A stretch of 64,000 bases of DNA, taken from NCBI RefSeq assembly GCF_001653235.2, contig NC_035796.1:1612001-1676000 (forward strand). The letters run 5' to 3'. This document shows, piece by piece, positions 54,221 to 64,000 of this stretch. Origin of the DNA: Pochonia chlamydosporia 170. Taxonomy: Eukaryota > Ascomycota > Sordariomycetes > Hypocreales > Clavicipitaceae. The position numbers and the translations under genes are program-made. Under the pieces are notes generated by a model. The model was not told where the DNA came from, searched no databases, and was given only the letters and a program-made list of their open reading frames with translations. Positions within the stretch are counted from its first letter, which is position 1. Every line of letters starts with the position of its first letter.

Positions 54221-56159
54221 CTCTCCGGCTCTGGTCGAAAGCAGACCTTCACCAGCGCCATTGCCACGCTATCTGATCCTGTTAGCAACATTGGTTTGTT
54301 TCGGCGATTGCTCCGTACTCTGTTAGCTTCATGTATAATCGCCAGTCCAAAAGGAACCGCCTGGGGGTAAGCACATGGGGTCGGCTAGGTCCAAGTATTC
54401 CCTCTGTGTTCCGTTTATGACAACATAAAAAAGGTCTCCGAACCGAGCCCATCTCGTCCCCCTGTCAATCACACCTGGCCATCCAGTCCAACCTCTGTGG
54501 GCTTTCCATGCTGGGGAAGGCAAGGCGAGACGGGGTGTGACCCCAGGAAGGGTACTTCGGAGCTTCGAGGCGCAAAGTTTTTGGTACATGTCTGTCCCTG
54601 TAACGTCCATTATCCTGTATGTGGGTGGTCACCGTGAAGCAGGGAAGCTCGCTCATGCCTTGTATCCATGTTAGCCAAAATTGGATTTCTGTCAGGCGCT
54701 TGGAGAATCGAAGTCAAGACTTGACGAAGCACCAAAGCGTTGACAGTCTTTCTCCGAGTCAGGGACAATTCAGTTTGATGGCGCTTGGTGTGTCCGGCAA
54801 CTAAATTCAATCCAGGTAGCCCGAGGACCTCAAGCAATCGCAACAGGACGTAGCCGGCCAAGTGATGTCGGGCTCATCAACTATACCACATTATCATCAA
54901 CTACATTGCTGTAGCACGAGCTGTGCTTGGCAATTTGGCACAACCAACCCATGAAGATGTGCAACTGATAGCCAGCCGACACCAGCCTACTATGTTTCGC
55001 TCTCCGGGCATCGCAGTCTCGCTGTGGAGGACCATCTCCCCGACCTGATTGCCGCTTTGTCCGTACCAGCAATGTCTACCAGGGCAGCCGCTCTTGTTCC
55101 CTTCGGGCTTCAAGCCGTGTCAAGGTAGCTGGTGGAGGGGGTTGGCTTTGTTCAATCTTGCTCCCGCTGCGTTGTCCAAGTCTTCGATGGGCCATGATCC
55201 ACAATTGGGCCTTGCACTGGTCGCAGAAAGACCACCTTTTTCGCTGACAGGGGGTAAAGTAGGGAACGAAGGGGTGCAGCGCTAAATCAGGACTGTCAAG
55301 AGTCAAGACGGTGATAGAACTTCACCAAACACGGTGCGTCCACGGAGTACTGTGTTGTTGGAGACATGTAAGAAAAGATATTTGCACCTACTCTCAGTAG
55401 TCACACAATGCTTGATGGTAGGAGTTCTCCCATACCGTGACGATCAAGCCATGTAGTGGAAACCCTCGAGCCACGCAATCAGCGGGCATAAAGAGGAATT
55501 GCATCTTTTGCTCTCCCACATCCCCGTATTTGGCTTTCTGAGAGAAGTTGGGGGTGTGTTGGCCCGCAAGATGACGGCGTGGCCGGAACATGGTCGCACC
55601 ATGTTTACGATGAACGGCACGGGTTGAGCCCCTCAGGCGGGATGTTAGTGGTGAAAACTGAGCAATATTCAACTTTGGGTAGGTGGTGATGGTCGAGGTT
55701 TGTGGCCGGCCGTGCCAGGGGGCAGGGTCAATCGATAAACCGTCGAGTTTGGTCAAGTCAAGTCTGGTCTGGTCGTCAATGGAAAAGAAACAGACAGTGT
55801 CGGGGCCCCCAGTCATTCATTGCGATGGGTCAAGTTCTTGTTGGTCTTAGCTTTGGGAGAGTCGACATCTGTTGTTGAGGATTGGCACTTGCCCTTTGCA
55901 CAAGGGCATCTTGCTTTTTTTGTCCTTTTCTTTTTGGGTTCTTGGTGGTTACTCGATCGCTGTGTTTGCTTTGCTTTGGTGTCTGGTGCCTTTCTGAAGC
56001 CGTTCATGTTTTGTTCTGTTCTGTTTTGTTTTGCTTTGCTCCATGTCTGCTCGTCTGCTCGTCCACTTGGCTTGAGCAGTCACCCCAGCCTGCGCGCCCA
56101 ACGTTCCTGCTGCTTGCTTCGGCGCCCCCCACAGCTCCTGCCTGGTCTCGCCTCGTGCC

Positions 56160-56232
56160 GCCTTGCTTTGCCTTGCATTGCGTTGCGTTGCTTTGCTTTT
56201 GCTTCCGCTTTGCTTTTGCTTTGCTTTTGCTT
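56160..56232. repeat. Simple repeat of TTGC/TTTTGC words
   Basis: The run is made of CCTTGC, CGTTGC, TTTGC and TTTTGC words. A related CTGTT/TTGCTTTG run lies at 56009-56042. Confidence 0.85.
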
Positions 56233-59200
56233 CACATACATGCTGGCTGTATGTTAGGCGCAAGGTCCGGGGGAGCCATATTCGGACATTCAGATAGCAT
56301 GACCATTCTCGGCAATGTAAAGCACCAAGGTACCCAGACAGGCATGGAGTGCATCGAAACACGTGTTGCAACTGTTTCGAACATCTAGAGACGCGCATTT
56401 AGAACCCTAACCAACGCCAGAGTAATGGCAAATGGCCGAAAATAAAGCTTACAAGGAACATAGGGTTCAACTTGTTTGTATTTTCTGCTCATTCAGTGGT
56501 AAGTTGCTAACCAGGGCCAAAAGGCGAAACTCTGTGCTGCTTCATACCCGCCATGCTTGTACGAGCCATTGGCACCAGCAAAAACAAGCTAGAATATCAC
56601 CACTGTGAGAAGAGCTTCCAGAACGGACGAGGGACATACCAAGGACATTCGTCCTCACTGTCTACGTACTTAGTTAGCTTTGGGCCGGTTGCCGTGATCG
56701 ATATTTCAACGTCTATCAAGATCAAATTTTCTCTCAAAAGGGTATCTTTTGTGTAGCCACTTTTCGATTGACCTGAAGGTATCTGTCAAATTGGGCTTTG
56801 GCGTTCCCCAACCGCCTCATATGTTGAATCGCTTGTTGGCGAAATCACTAGGTGCGGCATTTCCACGAGAGTTTGTCACTTCTTTCACCACTTTGATCGT
56901 GATGTGTGGCTGATAGCTCTCTACATGGCTGCTCAGCGGCCATCCGACGCCATTTTTCTCAGACCTTTCCACTGGTATTTTTAGGTGTGTTTTCCGGAGG
57001 ATTTGGACAGCAAATCGGCTTTGAGCCAGTCAGAAATGTCAAGTATAACAGAGTGGCTTAAGTCATTATTCAGTTCTCTCGCGTGTGAAAGGTTGGAAGG
57101 CTCGCAACTCGCGCATGGAAAAAGCTGCTGTCCGGCTCTCATAATCTTGTTTCTTTTCCCATCCAGGGCCTCTAAATGTGATGGTGTAAATGTTCCCTTC
57201 CGTACTCGGCGGACGTCCGGTACCTGTATAATGATTCTCCGTAGTTGGGCGTTCGACCTTCAAACACCTTCCAGCTTTGATTCTTGTTGGCCAAGTTGGC
57301 TGGTTCACTAGTGCCACGCCGCGGAGCACGAGGTTGTGCCACACATACCATATGTCACCATTTTTGATCTCACCAACCCAGTTGGCTCCGGGCCATGGTG
57401 GAACCTTGCTAACCATCTTGCCTCTTTCTCCAGGGATCCCAGCGCTAATCTTTACACCTCGATACCAAGACAGGCAATTGACGAGTTGCCAATCGGCTGG
57501 GGCATGACGAACTCTCAATAGGTCAGCAATAGAGAACGAATGACAGTTCAGCCGTGGGAAGTGGGGTGCGAAAAAAGCCAATTGATCGTCCTTACTTTTC
57601 CGATGGCGAGGCTGTGATTGACAGTTGCTTGGGCGTTGAATCTGGAAACAGACCGGTTGCGTGGCACAATTGCAATCCGTCTCTCTCCCTCATCAATTTT
57701 TCATTTGGTCACAGAACCCGTGTGAGTGCTTAAAGCCTTCCAGCCTAAATTAGACTAGTAGCCAGATTTAGTCCCGGAGATAGGCAACAGAAGGTGTTGG
57801 AGGGTCTGGATCTCTGCATGGTGTTATGCAAGTTTGAGAGCATAATGTCGATGCCCGTGCATATCGGGCCTAGCTGTGCTGTGCTGAGAATTGACAGCCA
57901 AACCATTCATACAAACTGGCGGTTTTCCCGCGAGGCAGCGTTGCCATATCTTGTCGAAAGCCCGCAACGACAAAGGTAATTGATGTCTCCATGTTTGCCT
58001 TCATGTTTGTCCATCCCAAACGAATAGGACTGTCCTGCAACTGCTGTCATCGCCGACAAGCCAATGCTTTCCCGCAACTGTTCCCTCGCATGACCTACGG
58101 AGTAGTTATCCAACGAATCCTTCGCACAGGGTTTCCTTGCTTCATTCCCGATACCCATACTCCGTATGTTGGGTCGCATTCACAGCGGGCCATTCCTTTC
58201 CCGAGGTTATACAATATTGTCTCATAATACTCTCTGAGAAGCACAAGGGGGGTTGCCAATGAAGTCGCATCCTTAACCCGAACCTCGTGCGAAAAACGTG
58301 GTTCGGTTGAATTCTTTCCTCATCTTCACATTTTACCGAGTCAACTGCACAGTGAACTTTCCAATTTTTCATTCCATACAAGATGGCCATGTCAAGGTGA
58401 CGAAGTACGGCTTGCCTGAGTGGTGAAATGGCCCGAGTATTCCATGGGTTCCACGCCTTTCGCCATATTGGGTTCAGAACTCCGTCATGGCACGCCTCCT
58501 CCAAAGTCCTCATACAATGGTAATAGACCAGCAACGAGCTAGCACTCTGGTCTGAATGCAGTATGTGCCGGGGCAATTCTCCGCAGCCTCTTATAGCATG
58601 TGCCAGTAGTCAACCCACAAGATCTCCCCCCTCACCAGACAAGGAAAGGTAGGCATCCGGCGACTAAATCATTCGCCCATATGTTGACACAACACAACAG
58701 TTTGATGTATCAAAACCCTAAATGAGACTTGTTGGAGTCGGCCGTTTATTAGTGTTACATTTGTGTCAGGTCGGCCCTCCACCAGCCAAGCTGACAGTCC
58801 TGTCAACTCCGATAAATGTCTTCCAGAATCACGTAAGGCAGCGAGCAGGCGGCATGCAATAAGGGAAAATGAGATCTTTCTTATCCGTCGGCAGAGAAGC
58901 TTAACTGCATTCCGAACGAGCTCCATTTGTTGGTGGTGCAGCCATGAACAATAATCAAGAGGTTTCGAACCTCAGAGTAGATATTAGTAGTACTCCAGTG
59001 ATCTTGGCTGCAATCCGTGCTCAATTGGACAAAGCTCGCCAACTGCGGGCAGCGAGTCATCAACAAAGCTCATCCATGAAGTCGGGGTTTGTCGCGTTGT
59101 GCGTCAGCTGGTTTGCGAGTTGCACAATGTTCCATGAGACGGTGGTTTAGGCGTTGACTCGGGCACTCGAATTGTTGCTTTGATGGGTCCCCCAAAGTAT

Positions 59201-61362
59201 TTTGGGTGCTCTGCATTCCGCCTCATGTCGATCTCGCATGAATAAATGGAGCTATTGACGCCGGCAGCAACATACATACATCTGGTTCTCCGTGCTTATT
59301 CTATTCTCCGCACATAACGTTTGCGTCCAAAGCAGTCGATGTACGGCACGCAATCGCGGGCGAAGCTGCAAAGCCTGCTGCAAGGAACAATATCCGCTTG
59401 ACAGATGATTGATCCATCTGCCCGACAGTTGAGATATCATTTCGATTCCCACAGCTGAAGTAGGCTTAGCCAAGGAAGCCTTGTCCATAGCCAGCCAGTG
59501 GTCAATTCAACACACCATGAGCAAGATATGAATAATGCACGAACAGGTCGTTGTTGCCTGATGATGTGATTGGCACAAGTAAGCCTCGTCTCCTGGGCTG
59601 AAAGTCGCTGTAGATGCGGAGTCGTTGATTGACCATGAAATTCTTCGACATCATCTCTTGTCGTGGCATAACTACTGTTGGTTTACACTCCAACACCAAA
59701 TACAAGCGCTATTTGCGGAATTTGGTCAACAATCTGACGGTTGGAAAAACCCTTCGCTGAAATTATGGGGAATCCATCAGACGCTCAAATGCAGACTCTC
59801 GATTCAGTCGTGGAGTTGTGGCTGAGACAGTGTGACTAGATCCCGGGAATTGCTTGCACACCGCTGTTCGCCCACAGACGACCAAGAAACGCCATGAAGT
59901 CCAAAAACGACGGGCCAACCCGGCAATGGCTGAGCAATCAAAGGATTCTTTTGATCCGAGCATCTGAATGTGCGGAGTAATCGACGTGGCTTCATGTTGC
60001 CCATTGACTCGGCGTTGGCCACTTCGTTGTTAAACGCCATGGTCGGGAATTGGAACGCTTGGCCAGAACGACAATCTTGAGCTTGTTGCGTCCACGTAGG
60101 ACAGGTTCCACTCCGCAGTGACCACAAGACTTGACTCTTCGCACACCAGACTCCATTCCCTGTGCTCCATTCTTCGTACATACGGAGTACATCAGCTCAG
60201 GGTGATTCTCCCCAACTCTGTTGTGGGGTGCTGATAGTGCGTGAAGGCGCCTCCAGTTTGGACCTGGCAAGATGCAAGATGGCGCGGGAACTAAGGCAAG
60301 CTGCCTCAATGACCCGTCAGGCTGCACACGCATCAAAGTTGACCAGTAACAAAAAGTATCGAGAATCTGCCAGATGTCGAGAGGAAGATTCAACCCCAGG
60401 AGAGACTGGCTGGTTCCAGGTGCCCAACCAGATACGTTCCACCGGCGCAAGACAAGAGAGTACTGATGAAAGCCAAAATCCCAAAATCCCAAGATCCCCA
60501 TTTGATCACTGTGGTTCTTTCCAATACCTACGTACCCAACTTACGGACAAGTCGCACCTTCCCGTGTCACTACCCCCAACTTATACGCCTAAAACTTAAG
60601 GTGTCAAACAGCCAGACAGCCTCAACACCACACATGCAGTCTCCAACCCCTAGAGGTGGAATTCGGTCCATTTTTCGTCGAGGGCTGCCGCTGGACAAGT
60701 CCACATGCCATTCTTCAAGTTGTGATGCCCTCTGCCACTTTTGCCACGGAAGGATTGGCGACATTGTGGCTGGGCAATGGTGCGCCACACACAAACACCA
60801 TGACAATGGCACCTTGCTGGCCCATCTATCACGACGGCAGCCTACAGAGTAATCCATATGGCATCTACCAAAAAACAATCAAGGTTTAGTGAGTACCCAA
60901 AACAAACCTCTTTCATGCTGGAAAGTGTCATCCCTCAAAGTTTGCCGCAATGCCGATCGAGGAGCCTATCCAGAAACCTGCCTTGCTGACATGTCTTGCT
61001 TTGCCAACACAATTTACAACCACTAGACTTGTGGAAGAAATTGTCAAAGGCCCGGCTCGTTTCATTGATGAACACATGGCAAGCCACAAGGCGACCAAGC
61101 CAGAAGAGCTCCCCGCTACGACCTCGCCTCACGAGGATTATTTTTGGGTTCCTGTCTCAAGCCACAATCAGAATGTCATCACAGGTTTGTCTGCCAGTTC
61201 ATTCCTGCGGCAGTCCGGAATACGCTTTCGACAAAGGGACTTGCCTACTTTTCGGAATACCGACAGTCTACTCCGCTAGAGCCGTAGATGGTATACTCTG
61301 AGAGCCAGCCTCGTGACGAGTTAGGTTCTGGAAAGGAGCACATCGCACAACACCTAAGTAGG

Positions 61363-61378
61363 TACGGAGTACGGAGTA
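61363..61378. repeat. Double copy of dispersed motif TACGGAGTA
   Basis: TACGGAGTACGGAGTA is the overlapping double form, also present at 16805-16820. Single copies in either orientation lie at 22167, 36601, 44613, 58096, 58158, 60181, 63160, 63626 and 63755. All are outside the coding regions I annotated. Confidence 0.8.
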
Positions 61379-64000
61379 CTCAGCATCCTTCCCGCAATTG
61401 TCGTGTACCGTCTGGTGCTGATGGTATTCAACAGGTCTCTGAGAACGCCGCCACCAAAGAGAAGTTCGGTACATTTACCAAGAGCCTCACGAATATTGAA
61501 GGACTTTTCAACCCACTTTCTCAACTTTGGCCACTTGTGCAATTGGTCGTTGTTGGCCATTGGCAAGCCCAGTTTGTCGTGCACCGATGTTGACACTTCA
61601 TGTCAATTGTATGCAGGTGCCATTTTCAGGCAGGTATATTCTCTATCAATGCCAAAATTCGACAAATCCGGCTATCCTACGATATTGTTGATATCAATCA
61701 ATACCATCGACTCTGAGAAATGCACCCTGTCACATCACAGGCTTATTGTCAGAATATCGAAATTAGCCGCTTCTCCCGGCCAGGTTGTGAGAGCCCACAA
61801 CCCATGAGTATCCAGTCCCTGCAGCCGTGGCCCTCCCGCCCTTCCGGGAAGAAGTCGCGATGCTGGCTTCAACACTTGCATGTCATGCACAGCGGCTATG
61901 TATGCCTTAAACCTGGCCAATGAAAGCACTATTTTCCCTGCTCCTATGGACAAGGGTCCTTGCTCACCCGTTTCAGAGGTTGGTGGTGGAAATTGTCAAG
62001 TACAGCTACAAGCATCAGCCCAAGAGGAACAGCAGCACTCCCCCTTGCACCTGGCCTTGACAAGCTTGCCACTAGGCCTAGATTGCTTGAGCAATCAGAT
62101 GCTCCCACTCCTCACAACTGGTTGACCTGCAACTCCACTTACAACCACCTGCTGTCGTGGACGCTGGTTGTGCAATCCTCGGTGGAGAAGGGTGCTCTGG
62201 TTTGGCTGCTCGTACATTAGTCTTCCCGTCTCTTCTGATCCCGGATGCGAGGTCATACTTCCGTCCGCTCTCGCATCAAGCATGGAGGGAAGCCAAGTCG
62301 AGATCTTCCCACCCTAACTCCTTCCAGGTACGTACCTCAAAAGTTCCCCTGCTCCGGCTCTGCGAAACAGCAGGTGCAAAACAGCAAACCATTTTGTCGA
62401 AGAGTTCGTGTGAAAATAAAGCGACCTGTGTCATGTCATGGGACACGGACATTTCCTTTTGGTTCAATCAGCTTTCCTGACAACACTGGCGCCTATCCTT
62501 CCTTGGCCACAATGCGTCACGTAACCCTCAACATTCGGTGAAACTCATCAATTATCCGGAAGCATCGTGCGGGGGTACAGAGCATCGAACGGCAAATGCT
62601 TCTTCCTCCTTGGCTGGTAGGCGTTTTAACAACACATCGCCCCGAAGCTCCGACGCCACCTGAGCGTTGCTTATCAGTTCCGTGGATGCTTAGCTACCAA
62701 CGGTTTTGCAACTAGTCGGAATAGCTCTTTCCTGGACGGTGGCCAGCCCAATAAAACCGCACCACGTCTCTGCCACACCACCTCAATTACCCCACGCCAC
62801 TGGCTCAACCCACTCCAAAGACCATTGTTCAGCCAAGTCGGTTCAGTCTCACGTTTTGGATCACGGAGCCCAATATTTACTGCAGCAAACGTGCAAGGAG
62901 CTTTACAATCTGAAGTAGCAACTACGACCCCGTGCTTACCCCCTAACCAATCGACGATAGCAGACATACTAATATACTACGTATTTCCAACAATGAGTGG
63001 CGGTTGTCTTGTGGCGCTAGCAATCTGCAGACTCATTATGTTCTGCGAACCTGACCCAAAGTACTCCGAACATCAAACTCGTCATATCACAACAGTGGTC
63101 AGTTCAGCGTGTTACTTACAAGAGCTCCACTGTTCGGATTGTCAAGACTCACTGACCAGTACGGAGTATAACAGTGCGAGTAAAATCATTCGACTCGTAG
63201 CACCTGCTCAACGGAAGCGTAGCATTGCTGCAATAAAGTACCCTTGATCTTACCTGAAGCCAAGGCAACACCACTGTCCACAAATCGGCTCGGCCCTACA
63301 TGCGTGGAAGCCGGTCCGTCACAGATGGAAGGCCTGGATTGTTCCCTCTCAGTCTCCTCCGCTTGCCTGTGGGGGACACACGGCCTGGCAGGGTCAGCGT
63401 GGCGCCTCATCCACCTAAAATATCCGCAATTATCGACGTGCAGACACACAAAGCGGCAACGACGACACAGTAAGATGGGCACTCAGGGTAAAAGACTGAG
63501 TGTGCTACCACCTCATTACCGGACCATTGCGCGGAGTACTCCATCCGACATTCAACATTGGGGTAATAAGGCATCGCCCAAGTTGTCTTCCACTCACCCG
63601 TTGTTTAATCAACGTCCCTTCCACGTACTCCGTAGACATGGATCATGTCGCCGAGCCTCATGGACATGTCACAAGGTTTCGAACAATGGCATCACAGAGG
63701 CCACCACCAAGTTAGGCACACAACCTGAGCGAATCTTGCTAAATTTGCCTATTGTACGGAGTAGGTCTATCGAGATGTGATTGTCCAAATCGCTGGAAAA
63801 CAACTTCCGCAACGGTACTCAGTACTTCATGTAGGGTTCGGGTCAGGGATCTCTAATGATCTGAGCTTGGGTCCATTGCCGAAATGGAGTCTTTGAGAAA
63901 CGCTCACCGCTTATTATTCTTAACCTGGCGCTTCTCCCAGCATCATGCTCACATCAAAGAGCTGGCAACTGTGCGCAGCTTCAGCATCGGCTGCCTGCTT

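Larger units (their letters stand above)
53501..64000. other. Long gene desert upstream of stuA
   Basis: About 10.5 kb in which I could not support any coding gene on either strand; all frames are short and overlapping. It contains scattered CCAGAC words (to about 55765), pentamer-type simple repeats at 54141-54220, T/G/C-rich repeats at 56009-56042 and 56160-56232, and seven loci with TACGGAGTA, one of them a double copy. The 171-codon frame at 57066-57581 (minus) is the longest candidate but shows no family features. A non-coding RNA or distal regulatory DNA is possible but not visible as such. Confidence 0.5.

Noticed and set aside
55820..56388. Cysteine-rich frames that resemble secreted proteins
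   Set aside because: The cysteines come from translation of TTGC/TTTGC simple repeats, and no proper signal peptide or splice structure is present.
57066..57581. 171-codon minus-strand frame with a readable middle part (GANWVGEIKNGDIWYVW)
   Set aside because: No family match, no promoter feature and no partner exons; the length is within what chance allows in a 12-kb non-coding stretch.
60950..61279. 109-codon plus-strand frame
   Set aside because: It overlaps another frame of equal length and has no recognisable domain or signal.

Overview
The window looks like a piece of a filamentous ascomycete chromosome, most likely a sordariomycete of the Hypocreales. Genes carry short GT-AG introns (mostly 42-70 nt), lie on both strands, and encode fungal proteins including the APSES regulator StuA, an EsdC-like glycogen-binding protein, a CFEM-domain receptor, an Ssu1-type pump and Cut12. 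The genus is not determined. I found no rRNA, tRNA, CRISPR or intact transposon.

Layout. (1) 1-9 kb is a dense housekeeping block: the 3' part of the kinetochore gene DSN1/mis13 (+), the succinate dehydrogenase assembly factor SDH5 (-), the p24 cargo receptor ERV25 (-), the U1 snRNP C protein with a 6-nt micro-exon (+), and a gene for a large disordered basic protein (-). (2) 9-19.8 kb is gene-poor. It holds a decayed copy of a large fungal family whose C-terminus resembles HicA, a broken APH-type kinase gene and a 15-bp tandem repeat. (3) 19.8-24.3 kb holds a GPI-anchored mucin-like protein (+), a small F-box protein (-), an Ssu1-type sulfite/dicarboxylate transporter (+) and an HD-domain hydrolase (-). 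(4) 25-36 kb is a sparse secretome region. It has a secreted protein of unknown family, two tiny eight-cysteine secreted proteins that only appear after splicing, and a seven-exon CFEM/PTH11-type receptor. (5) 36-47.5 kb has an EsdC-like CBM48 protein (+), an amidohydrolase (+), a decayed tandem array of roughly 112-bp units, and the spindle pole body protein Cut12 (-). (6) 49.4-51.5 kb is stuA (-). Beyond it, 12.5 kb to the window end has no gene I can support and is rich in CCAGAC/GTCTGG repeats, simple repeats and the dispersed 9-mer TACGGAGTA.

Functional picture. The 5' block serves mitosis, respiration, secretion and splicing. The 40-52 kb part carries two genes whose relatives act in development (esdC-like, stuA). 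The 25-36 kb part looks like an accessory region for secretion and environmental sensing. Exon junctions were worked out by hand from splice sites, reading-frame continuity and remembered family sequence. Names rest on recognition of conserved motifs, not on database searches.
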